A DNA stretch of 23,086 nt from Bacillota bacterium (GTDB lineage Bacteria; Bacillota; Clostridia; Lachnospirales; Lachnospiraceae). The stretch spans positions 1-23,086 of the forward strand of contig JAEWPQ010000169.1 in the NCBI GenBank assembly GCA_023460575.1, written 5' to 3'. The notes beneath the pieces were generated by a model. That model saw only the letters and a program-made list of their open reading frames with translations, had not been told where the DNA came from and did no database searches. Of the stretch, positions 15,905-22,874 are shown one piece after another (position 1 is the first letter of the stretch; every line of letters begins with the position of its first letter). The translations under genes were made by a program, and so were the position numbers.

Positions 15905-17128
15905 ATGGACGGACTGATAATAGGGCTTGATCTGTGTGATGCCTATACCCGGATATGCTGCCATGACAGAGAAAAATCATGGAGCATTCCTACGGTTATC
16001 TGCAAGAAAAAGGATGAAGAAGCCTGGTACATAGGAGAAGAAGCTTATGCCTATACTCTTGTGGGAGAAGGCATAATTGTGGACAAGCTGATAAAGATGG
16101 TAAGAAAAGACGGCACTGCAACACTTGGCGGTACAAAATATGAAGGTCTTGACTTGCTAAAATTATTTTTGAAAAAAATTATAAAGCTTCCCATGGAAGA
16201 ATTCTTCTGTGAGGAGATTAAACAGCTGGTGATTACCATGCAGAAAGTAGATGGAAAGCTGATGGATGCGCTGATGTATTGTGCAGACTCTCTGGGTATT
16301 GAACGGGAGAGGGTTCATATAATCAGCCATACGGAAAGCTTTGTTTACTATGCACTCAGCCAGAAAAATGAAGTATGGGGAAATCAGGTGGGAGTATTTG
16401 ATTTATCTGAGGACTCCTTTCATTACCATGAGCTTAAGGTCCAGAGAGGGCTACGGAAAATGATGGTGATTGCAGAGCATGAGGCTTTGGAAGAAAGCTT
16501 TAATCTGGATATTCTGGATACACCTTCCGGAGGAAAGCTGGCGGATAAAATCTTAAGCTCCTGTGCAGACCGGCTATTGCAGAAAAAACTCTTTTCTTCT
16601 GTATTTTTAACAGGAAAAGGGTTTGAACGCCATGACTGGGCAAAGGATTCCATGAAAGTGCTCTGTTCCAGACGAAAGGTTTATATGGAGCCGGAGCTGT
16701 TTGCCAGAGGCGCCGCTTTTAAAGGAATGGATTATTTACAGGATAACTCAGCTTATCCATTTATCTGTATCTGCGAAGGCCATCTTCATTCCACTGTTTC
16801 CCTGCGTGTGCTTCACAAGGAGCGGGAGAGCCAGCTCATAGTGGCTGCGGCAGGTGATAACTGGTATGAGGCGAAAAGCAGCGTGGACTTAATTGTGGAC
16901 AAACAGGATTATGTGGAATTTATGGTAACACCCATGGATCCCAAGCAAAAGAGGATGGTGAAGATACCTTTGGAGGGATTTCCCAATCGTCCGGACCGGA
17001 CAACCCGTCTGGGGATCAGTTTTGGATTCCTGGATGAGAAAACTATGGCCGTTGTATTAAGGGATAAGGGATTTGGAGAACTGTTTCCGGCTACCGATGC
17101 CGTCATCAGGCAGGAGGTTATGTTATGA
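15905..17128 (+). CDS. DUF5716-type protein with a degenerate Hsp70/actin fold
   Basis: Unknown function; tentatively the DUF5716 family. The 407-residue protein follows the Hsp70 landmarks in order: phosphate-1-like IGLDLCDAYTR (6-16), GEEAYAY (44-50), a connect-1-like stretch DALMYCADSLGI..HTESFVYYAL (121-151), phosphate-2-like GVFDLSEDSFHYHEL (163-177), adenosine-like VFLTGKGF (233-240) and connect-2-like ELFARGAAFKGM (265-275). The C-terminal part (about 284-407, with IPLEGFPNRPDRTTRL) resembles an Hsp70 substrate-binding beta domain. The usual glycines of both phosphate loops are replaced, so ATP hydrolysis may be weak or lost. Start 15905 is preferred because AAGGGG (15893-15898) is 6 nt upstream; ATG 15899 would abut it. 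It overlaps the TPR gene by ATGA. Confidence 0.82.
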   Translation: MDGLIIGLDLCDAYTRICCHDREKSWSIPTVICKKKDEEAWYIGEEAYAYTLVGEGIIVDKLIKMVRKDGTATLGGTKYEGLDLLKLFLKKIIKLPMEEFFCEEIKQLVITMQKVDGKLMDALMYCADSLGIERERVHIISHTESFVYYALSQKNEVWGNQVGVFDLSEDSFHYHELKVQRGLRKMMVIAEHEALEESFNLDILDTPSGGKLADKILSSCADRLLQKKLFSSVFLTGKGFERHDWAKDSMKVLCSRRKVYMEPELFARGAAFKGMDYLQDNSAYPFICICEGHLHSTVSLRVLHKERESQLIVAAAGDNWYEAKSSVDLIVDKQDYVEFMVTPMDPKQKRMVKIPLEGFPNRPDRTTRLGISFGFLDEKTMAVVLRDKGFGELFPATDAVIRQEVML

Positions 17129-17940
17129 GCCTCATTCTGTGCCGGCAGGAACCGGTAAAGCGGCCTTTTTACTTTGAATATCTGGGAATACGGATTTTTT
17201 CTTCCCAGGAACTTTGCTATGTGATCTATAATCACCCCCTTCTTGTGATAGATGGATTTATAGATGAAAGTCTGCTGGAATTTATCCGGGAAGATTTAGA
17301 TATGGCCTTTTTTGCGGCAAAGCTTGAAAAATGCCAAAAAAGCGGGGAAGATGAGGATGAGCTTCTGGCTATGATCCTACATGAATGTGATTATTACACT
17401 GCTGCGGAAGTGGGACGGTTTCGTCAGCAGCTGGCTGCATTTCGCCGGCTGCCGCAGTCAGAACTGTTAAAGGAGAAAGCTGATTTTCTTTTCCTTAAAA
17501 AGCAATACGGCAAAGCAGTATCCATTTATTTGAGAATTCTTGACATGGCAAGAGCAGACAGAGGCAGTGACGGATTCACGGCAAAAGTCTATCATAACTT
17601 AGGGTCTGCCTATGCCCGTCTGTTTCTTATGGATAAGGCCTGTAAAGCCTATGAAAAATCATTTGACCTTGTTAAAAACGAAGAGGTGCTTAAAAAAATA
17701 TGCCACTTAAGCCAGTGGAATCCTACTGTGACACCGGGAGAGCGCTTTTTAACTCTTATGACGGAAGAATTGAAGCAGATATGCATCAAAGAACGGGAAA
17801 CGGCAAATGAAACGGCAGGGAAGGCAAAGAGCCTGCTTGAACTGGAAGACTTATTCCAGAAAGATCCCATTAAGCGATTCCAGGGAGCGGGAGAGCTGGT
17901 TTCTAAGTGGAAGAAGGAATACCGCAATATTATGTCTTGA
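17125..17940 (+). CDS. TPR-containing protein of the DUF5717/Hsp70-like operon
   Basis: I do not recognise a named family. The 271-residue cytoplasmic protein has an N-terminal region of mixed structure (1-100) and then TPR-like helix pairs: about 114-141 (LLKEKADFLFLKKQYGKAVSIYLRIL) and 152-185 (AKVYHNLGSAYARLFLMDKACKAYEKSF). It ends with a charged helical tail (210-271). TPRs are protein-docking modules and often partner Hsp70 proteins. AGGAGG (17112-17117) lies 7 nt before ATG 17125, which overlaps the upstream stop in ATGA, so the two proteins are translationally coupled and likely made in fixed ratio. The valS promoter -35 overlaps its stop codon. Confidence 0.82.
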   Translation: MSLILCRQEPVKRPFYFEYLGIRIFSSQELCYVIYNHPLLVIDGFIDESLLEFIREDLDMAFFAAKLEKCQKSGEDEDELLAMILHECDYYTAAEVGRFRQQLAAFRRLPQSELLKEKADFLFLKKQYGKAVSIYLRILDMARADRGSDGFTAKVYHNLGSAYARLFLMDKACKAYEKSFDLVKNEEVLKKICHLSQWNPTVTPGERFLTLMTEELKQICIKERETANETAGKAKSLLELEDLFQKDPIKRFQGAGELVSKWKKEYRNIMS

Positions 17941-17965
17941 CAAAACGGTGAAAAGCCTCTATCAT
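17937..17965 (+). promoter_or_regulatory. Sigma-A promoter of the T-box-valS unit
   Basis: A perfect TTGACA (17937-17942), a 17-bp spacer and TATCAT (17960-17965, 5 of 6) are present. The -35 overlaps the stop codon of the TPR gene. Transcription would begin near 17972, right where the T-box leader structure starts. Confidence 0.85.
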
Positions 17966-17971
17966 ATATTA

Positions 17972-18223
17972 GATAACAGGAAAAGGTATGGAAGAAGAGG
18001 AGTACGCACATAACCCTGAAAGAGAAAACCGTCCGCTGGCTGAAAGACGGTTAAGGCAGTGTATGCGGAAGGTAGCTTCGGAACCGGAAGGCTGAATTTT
18101 ATTATACAGTAAGCTTTCACGCATGGCCCCGTTAAAGGCTCTAAAGATATGGCTGAATCTGCCATAATAAAGGTGGTACCGCGTTTATTCGCCCTTTGTA
18201 TCTTCGGATGCAGAGGGCTTTTT
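17972..18223 (+). promoter_or_regulatory. T-box riboswitch leader of valS (tRNA-Val specific)
   Basis: The T-box core AAGGTGGTACCGCG is at 18170-18183. Its TGGT would pair with the ACCA 3' end of uncharged tRNA-Val. Upstream, Stem I can be drawn: a base helix GGT..GAAG (17985-17994) with CTTC..ACC (18076-18084), the AGTA bulge (18001-18004) and a distal hairpin CCGTC..GACGG (about 18029-18050). The specifier loop GAAGGTAG on the 3' strand places valine codon GTA at 18072-18074. The terminator follows at 18191-18223. Binding of uncharged tRNA-Val should favour the antiterminator and allow valS transcription. The specifier assignment is my manual fold. Confidence 0.93.
18191..18223 (+). terminator. 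T-box conditional terminator
   Basis: GCCCTTTGTATC (18191-18202) pairs with GATGCAGAGGGC (18207-18218), 12 pairs with two G-T wobbles, capped by a TTCG tetraloop and followed by TTTTT (18219-18223). Its 5' arm directly follows the antiterminator region, as expected for mutually exclusive structures. Confidence 0.92.
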
Positions 18224-18262
18224 GTTATTCCAAAATACTGAACTGATATAAAGGAGAAGATT

Positions 18263-20902
18263 ATGAAAGAGTTGGAGAAAACCTATGATCCTTCAGGGAT
18301 TGAAGGCAAACTTTATCAGAAGTGGCTGGACAAAAAGTATTTCCATGCCAAACCAGATAAGGATAAAAAACCGTTTACCATTGTGATGCCCCCACCCAAT
18401 ATTACCGGTCATCTTCATATGGGGCATGCCCTTGATAATACCATGCAGGATATTCTGATCCGCTATAAGAGGATGCAGGGCTTTGAAGCTTTATGGCAGC
18501 CGGGTACGGATCATGCAGCCATTGCGACAGAAGTAAAAGTAATAGAAAGCTTAAGAACCCAGGGGATTGAAAAGGCAGATTTAGGACGGGACGGCTTTTT
18601 GGAAAAATGCTGGGACTGGAGAAAAGATTACGGAAGCCGGATCATTAATCAGCTTCACAAGATGGGATCCTCTGCCGACTGGGACAGAGAGCGTTTTACC
18701 ATGGATGAAGGCTGTTCCGGGGCGGTACAGGAAGTTTTCATCAGACTGTATAAAAAAGGCTATATCTATAAAGGTTCCAGAATTGTAAACTGGTGTCCCG
18801 TCTGTCAGACCTCTATTTCCGATGCTGAGGTAGAACATGAAGACCAGAATGGATTTTTCTGGCATATTAACTATCCCATTGCAGGTGAAGAAGGCAGATA
18901 CGTGGAAATTGCAACCACCAGACCGGAAACACTCTTAGGAGATACGGCAGTAGCGGTAAATCCCGATGACGAGCGTTACCAGGATTTGATCGGTAAGATG
19001 TTAATACTTCCTCTTACCGGACGGGAGATTCCTGTCATAGCGGATTCCTATGTAGACAAAGAGTTTGGAACCGGATGCGTTAAGATCACCCCGGCTCACG
19101 ATCCAAATGACTTTGAAGTGGGAAGAAGACATCATCTGCCTGAGCTTACGATCATGAATGATGATGCCACCATATGTCTTGCAGGCAGCAAATATGATGG
19201 TATGGAGCGTTACGAAGCCAGAAAGACCATTGTAAAAGACTTAGAGGATTTAGGACTTTTGGTTAAAGTGGTTCCCCATGCTCATGCAGTCGGCACCCAT
19301 GACCGCTGTAAGACTACCGTAGAGCCTATGGTGAAACAGCAGTGGTTTGTTAAGATGGAAGAGATGGCAAAACCGGCAATCCAGGCATTAAAGAGTGAAA
19401 AACTGAAATTTGTTCCGGAGCGTTTTGATAAAATCTATCTTCACTGGTTAGAGAATATCCGGGACTGGTGTATTTCCAGACAGCTCTGGTGGGGACACAG
19501 GATTCCGGCATATTATTGTGATGAGTGTCATGAAATTATTGTTTCCAAAGATTCCCCTGATGTATGTCCCAAGTGCGGAGGTACTCACTTTACACAGGAT
19601 GAAGATACCCTTGATACCTGGTTTTCCTCTGCTCTCTGGCCATTCTCAACCCTTGGCTGGCCGGAAAATACAGAGGATTTAAAGTATTTCTATCCCACCA
19701 GTGTTCTTGTAACCGGCTATGATATTATATTCTTCTGGGTAATCCGCATGGTATTCTCCGGAATTGAGCAGACAGGGGAGCTTCCTTTCCATACTGTGCT
19801 GATTCATGGACTGGTTAGAGATTCCGAGGGAAGGAAAATGAGTAAATCCTTAGGAAACGGCATTGATCCTCTGGAGGTAATCGATAAATACGGAGCAGAT
19901 GCCCTTAGAATGACACTGATTACCGGAAATGCACCTGGCAATGATATGCGTTTTTACTGGGAGCGGGTAGAGGCTAGCAGAAATTTTGCCAATAAAGTAT
20001 GGAATGCTTCCCGGTTTATCATGATGAATATTGAAAAGGCTCCAGATGCAAAAGCAGAGCTTGCTGAGCTCACCATGGCAGATAAGTGGATTTTATCAAA
20101 AGCCAATACTCTTGCCAGGGATGTAACAGAAAATCTGGATAAATATGAGCTTGGAATCGCTCTTTCCAAGGTTTATGATTTTATCTGGGAAGAATTCTGC
20201 GACTGGTACATCGAGATGGTGAAACCAAGGCTGTGGAACGAAGAAGATACCACAAAGAATGCAGCTGTATGGACATTAAAAACTGTTTTAATCAATTCCT
20301 TAAAGCTGCTTCATCCCTATATGCCATTCCTGACGGAGGAGATTTTCTGCAATCTTCAGGATGAAGAAGAGTCAATCATGATATCAAAATGGCCGGAATA
20401 CAGGGAAGAATATGCATTTGAGGCAGATGAGCTGGCGGTAGAAACCATAAAGGAAGCAGTACGGGGAATCAGAAATGTGAGAACCTCCATGAATGTTCCT
20501 CCCAGCAAAAAAGCAAAGGTATACGTAGTTTCTGAAAATCAGGACATTCTGGATATTTTTGAGCGAAGCAAAGTATTTTTTGCTGCTCTTGGATATGCAG
20601 GTGAGGTGTGCGTACAGAAGGATAAGACAGGGATCGGCGAAGACGCGGTCTCAGCAGTGATTCACCAGGCTGTCATTTACATGCCGTTTGCAGAGCTGGT
20701 TGATCTTGAGAAAGAAATTGAACGCCTGAAGAAGGAAGAAGAACGCCTTCATAAGGAACTGGCCCGTGTGCGCACCATGTTAAGCAACGAGAAGTTCGTA
20801 AGCAAGGCGCCTGAGTCCAAGATCGAAGAAGAAAAGGCTAAGCTTGAGAAGTATGCTCAGATGATGGATCAGGTGAAAGAACGGCTTTCACAGCTTTCTT
20901 AA
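18263..20902 (+). CDS. valS: Valyl-tRNA synthetase
   Basis: ValRS charges tRNA-Val with valine and edits mischarged threonine. The 879-residue class I enzyme has PPPNITGHLHMGHAL with the HIGH-equivalent HMGH (52-55), a CP1 editing domain with ATTRPETLLGD (about 217-227), a KMSKS loop (525-529), a Cys-rich knob (YYCDECHE..CPKCGG, about residues 419-445) that looks like a zinc site, the anticodon-binding helical domain and a C-terminal coiled coil (about 812-879, DLEKEIERLKKEEERLHKEL) typical of ValRS. AAAGGAGAA (18250-18258) precedes ATG 18263. Expression is controlled by the T-box leader just upstream; a terminator follows at 20941. Confidence 0.98.
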   Translation: MKELEKTYDPSGIEGKLYQKWLDKKYFHAKPDKDKKPFTIVMPPPNITGHLHMGHALDNTMQDILIRYKRMQGFEALWQPGTDHAAIATEVKVIESLRTQGIEKADLGRDGFLEKCWDWRKDYGSRIINQLHKMGSSADWDRERFTMDEGCSGAVQEVFIRLYKKGYIYKGSRIVNWCPVCQTSISDAEVEHEDQNGFFWHINYPIAGEEGRYVEIATTRPETLLGDTAVAVNPDDERYQDLIGKMLILPLTGREIPVIADSYVDKEFGTGCVKITPAHDPNDFEVGRRHHLPELTIMNDDATICLAGSKYDGMERYEARKTIVKDLEDLGLLVKVVPHAHAVGTHDRCKTTVEPMVKQQWFVKMEEMAKPAIQALKSEKLKFVPERFDKIYLHWLENIRDWCISRQLWWGHRIPAYYCDECHEIIVSKDSPDVCPKCGGTHFTQDEDTLDTWFSSALWPFSTLGWPENTEDLKYFYPTSVLVTGYDIIFFWVIRMVFSGIEQTGELPFHTVLIHGLVRDSEGRKMSKSLGNGIDPLEVIDKYGADALRMTLITGNAPGNDMRFYWERVEASRNFANKVWNASRFIMMNIEKAPDAKAELAELTMADKWILSKANTLARDVTENLDKYELGIALSKVYDFIWEEFCDWYIEMVKPRLWNEEDTTKNAAVWTLKTVLINSLKLLHPYMPFLTEEIFCNLQDEEESIMISKWPEYREEYAFEADELAVETIKEAVRGIRNVRTSMNVPPSKKAKVYVVSENQDILDIFERSKVFFAALGYAGEVCVQKDKTGIGEDAVSAVIHQAVIYMPFAELVDLEKEIERLKKEEERLHKELARVRTMLSNEKFVSKAPESKIEEEKAKLEKYAQMMDQVKERLSQLS

Positions 20903-20940
20903 TCATTTATATAAATCGACAATTCAGTATTGGATGAAAA

Positions 20941-20984
20941 AACAGTCGAACACGGAAAAGATCACCGTGTCCGGCTGTTTTTTT
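20941..20984 (+). terminator. Rho-independent terminator of valS
   Basis: AACAG-TCGA-ACACGG (20941-20955) pairs with CCGTGT-CCGG-CTGTT (20965-20979), 15 positions with one wobble and one mismatch, followed by a seven-T run (20978-20984). It lies 38 bp after the valS stop. Confidence 0.92.
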
Positions 20985-20993
20985 GCTGTCCGG

Positions 20994-21032
20994 GATTGGG
21001 GTTTCGAATTATTCTTATCCCCATCCCCAATC
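20994..21032. repeat. Inverted repeat between valS and spoIIGA
   Basis: GATTGGGG (20994-21001) is exactly complementary to CCCCAATC (21025-21032), with a 23-nt loop that contains a second CCCC (21019-21022) able to pair with the same GGGG. It is 115-153 bp upstream of the spoIIG -35. No T-run follows. Function unknown. Confidence 0.5.
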
Positions 21033-21146
21033 TCCAAATAAGCGAGAGTAAGACAAAAATATCAGATAGGGACTGTAAAATACTGTCGGGAACTGACACA
21101 GCAGGTTGGAAAAAGACGATGAAAAAGTGGAATTTTTTCCGTGGTT

Positions 21147-21179
21147 TTGACAAATTCTGAATGGATTACTGGCTATAAT
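21147..21179 (+). promoter_or_regulatory. spoIIG promoter with a 21-bp spacer (Spo0A-type)
   Basis: A perfect TTGACA (21147-21152) and a perfect TATAAT (21174-21179) are separated by 21 bp rather than 17. The B. subtilis spoIIG promoter likewise has an over-long (22-bp) spacer and is silent until Spo0A~P activates it. Upstream, TGTCGGG (21084-21090) matches the 0A box TGTCGAA at 5 of 7, and the complement of 21146-21152 (TGTCAAA) at 6 of 7. Neither is perfect. Confidence 0.75.
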
Positions 21180-21197
21180 GTTCCTACAGGGCGGGAG

Positions 21198-22034
21198 GTG
21201 AACGCAGCAACGGAACTTAACCTGTACATAGATGTATTGTTCTTTATTAATTTTACCATGGATTTTCTGGTATTGTCCATCGTAAGACGGGGTATGAAGT
21301 ACCGTCTGATCCGGTGGAGGCTGATTCTGGGGGCAGCTTTGGGAGCAGCGTGGGCCGTGTTTGCCGCTGTTTTTCCATATTTGCCTGTTTTGCCTGAGAT
21401 GGCAGTTACTTATCTGGGAGTCAGTACCCTGATGGTAGTGACGGCTTTCGACTTAAAAAGACCCAAAGATATCGGAAAAGGAGTAATAGCCCTTTATCTG
21501 GCTTCTGTGGCTGTAGGAGGAATTATGGAGTTCCTATATCAGCATACGAAGGCCGGCTATTATATAGAACAGATTCTTAGAGGAAATACAGGCAAGGCCA
21601 TTCCTTTTTACCAGTTGATTTTTTTTGGAGCCGGGTCCTATTTTGGAATTCGTGTTTTGCTTCGATGGCTTCCAGGACTGTGGAAAGCAAAGAGCAATCT
21701 ATATGAAGTCACCATGCATTACCGAGGAAAGGAAAAGAGGGTGACTGCTCTTCTTGATACAGGAAACCGCCTTTATGAGCCGGTAAGCCGCCGTCCCGTC
21801 CACGTTGTGACCTATGAAGCCGTCCGGGAACTCTGTGAAAGCGTTTCGGAAGTGGTTTATATCCCTTTCGGAAGCGTGGGGAAATCAAACGGAGTCATGC
21901 CCGGTATTTTTTTAGACGAGATGGAGGTACGTCAGGGAGATGATGTAAAAATAATTGAAAAGCCTCTGATTGCTGTCTGCAAAAAGGCGCTGTCCTCAGG
22001 CGGAGAATATCAGATGCTGCTGCACGATGAGTAA
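21198..22034 (+). CDS. spoIIGA: SpoIIGA, pro-sigma-E processing membrane protease
   Basis: SpoIIGA sits in the mother-cell septal membrane during sporulation and cleaves the pro-sequence of sigma-E. From GTG 21198 it has 278 residues. The N-terminal half has about five membrane segments (for example 9-28, 42-60, 68-84, 94-112, 136-156). The C-terminal half is an aspartic-protease-like domain with LLDTGNRLYEP, catalytic Asp187. The start is uncertain: the frame extends to 21141 but that overlaps the promoter. GTG 21198 overlaps the best ribosome site (GGGAGGTG, 21193-21200) and lies only about 11 nt after the predicted transcript start. The conserved LYIDVLFFINF begins at 21222. No ATG is available. 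sigE follows 29 nt downstream. Confidence 0.9.
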   Translation: MNAATELNLYIDVLFFINFTMDFLVLSIVRRGMKYRLIRWRLILGAALGAAWAVFAAVFPYLPVLPEMAVTYLGVSTLMVVTAFDLKRPKDIGKGVIALYLASVAVGGIMEFLYQHTKAGYYIEQILRGNTGKAIPFYQLIFFGAGSYFGIRVLLRWLPGLWKAKSNLYEVTMHYRGKEKRVTALLDTGNRLYEPVSRRPVHVVTYEAVRELCESVSEVVYIPFGSVGKSNGVMPGIFLDEMEVRQGDDVKIIEKPLIAVCKKALSSGGEYQMLLHDE

Positions 22035-22063
22035 TTGTATGATGTAAAGGAGAGAGTGTCGAC

Positions 22064-22804
22064 ATGATTATAAAAGTATCTGTACCAAATCGTTTTCAGT
22101 TTAAAGCAATTCCTACATTCAGAACATTGATGATGCCGTCTCAGGGGGATATCCATTACATTGGAGGTGCGGATATTCTGCCTGCACCCCTGGATAATGA
22201 GAAAGAGGCCCAGGTTATTGCACTTCTTGGAGGAGACGAGGACCAGAGAGCGAAATCAGAATTGATTGAACACAATCTCCGTCTGGTCGTTTATATCGCT
22301 AAAAAATTTGATAATACCAGTGTTGGTGTGGAAGATTTAATCTCCATCGGTACCATAGGGCTGATTAAAGCCATCAATACCTTTAATCCTGCAAAAAATA
22401 TAAAGTTGGCAACTTATGCTTCCCGTTGTATTGAAAATGAGATACTCATGTATTTAAGAAGAAATAATAAGACAAAAATGGAAGTATCCATTGATGAGCC
22501 TTTAAATGTGGATTGGGATGGAAATGAGCTTCTTTTGTCAGATATTCTTGGTACAGATGAGGATGTGATTTATAAAGATTTGGAAACAGAGGTTGAAAGA
22601 AATCTCTTAAACACTGCAATCAGCCGGTTAAGTCCCAGAGAACGCAAGATCGTGGAGCTGCGGTTTGGCCTTTCCGATGAGGATGGGGAAGAAATGACAC
22701 AGAAGGAAGTGGCGGATTTACTTGGCATTTCCCAGTCCTACATATCAAGGCTTGAGAAGAAAATTATGAAGAGGCTGAAAAAAGAAATTGTACGGTTCGA
22801 ATAA
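22064..22804 (+). CDS. sigE: Pro-sigma-E, mother-cell sporulation sigma factor
   Basis: Sigma-E directs early mother-cell transcription in sporulation and is made as an inactive precursor. The 246-residue protein aligns closely to B. subtilis SigE by memory: region 2 contains NLRLVVYIAKKF, EDLISIGTIGLIKA and KLATYASRCIENEILMYLRRNN (around 71-135), then SIDEPLNVDWDGNELLLSD, and region 4 ends with TQKEVADLLGISQSYISRLEKK (212-233). Residues 1 to about 30 form the pro-sequence before HYIGGADILP, the equivalent of the Bacillus YYIGGSEALP site. This leader differs strongly from the Bacillus one. AAAGGAGAG (22046-22054) precedes ATG 22064. It is cotranscribed with its protease gene spoIIGA. Confidence 0.97.
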   Translation: MIIKVSVPNRFQFKAIPTFRTLMMPSQGDIHYIGGADILPAPLDNEKEAQVIALLGGDEDQRAKSELIEHNLRLVVYIAKKFDNTSVGVEDLISIGTIGLIKAINTFNPAKNIKLATYASRCIENEILMYLRRNNKTKMEVSIDEPLNVDWDGNELLLSDILGTDEDVIYKDLETEVERNLLNTAISRLSPRERKIVELRFGLSDEDGEEMTQKEVADLLGISQSYISRLEKKIMKRLKKEIVRFE

Positions 22805-22813
22805 AAGATTATG

Positions 22814-22852
22814 TAGCTAAGCCTGCCTTTGAAAAAAGGTGGGCTTATGCTA
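22814..22852. terminator. Hairpin between convergent sigE and sigG
   Basis: TAGC-TAAGCCTGCCTTT (22814-22830) pairs with AAAGGTGGGCTTA-TGCTA (22835-22852), 17 pairs with two G-T wobbles and one bulge, capped by GAAA. No good T-run follows on the plus strand; on the minus strand a broken one does (complement of 22801-22809). It probably ends both transcripts. Confidence 0.6.
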
Positions 22853-22867
22853 TGTGAGTTTCACATA
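22851..22867. repeat. Perfect short inverted repeat next to the sigE/sigG terminator
   Basis: TATGTGA (22851-22857) is exactly complementary to TCACATA (22861-22867) with a 3-nt GTT gap. It shares two bases with the larger hairpin, and it lies just after the sigG stop on the minus strand. It may add to termination or be a protein site; nothing decides between these. Confidence 0.5.
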
Positions 22868-22874
22868 AAGCTGT

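Noticed and set aside
17649..18013. Frames on both strands across the TPR gene end and the T-box leader
   Set aside because: They cross a clear promoter and a structured riboswitch; the composition is that of shadow frames.
20930..21160. 76-codon plus-strand frame between valS and spoIIGA
   Set aside because: It spans the valS terminator hairpin and the spoIIG promoter, and has no ribosome site or protein-like composition.
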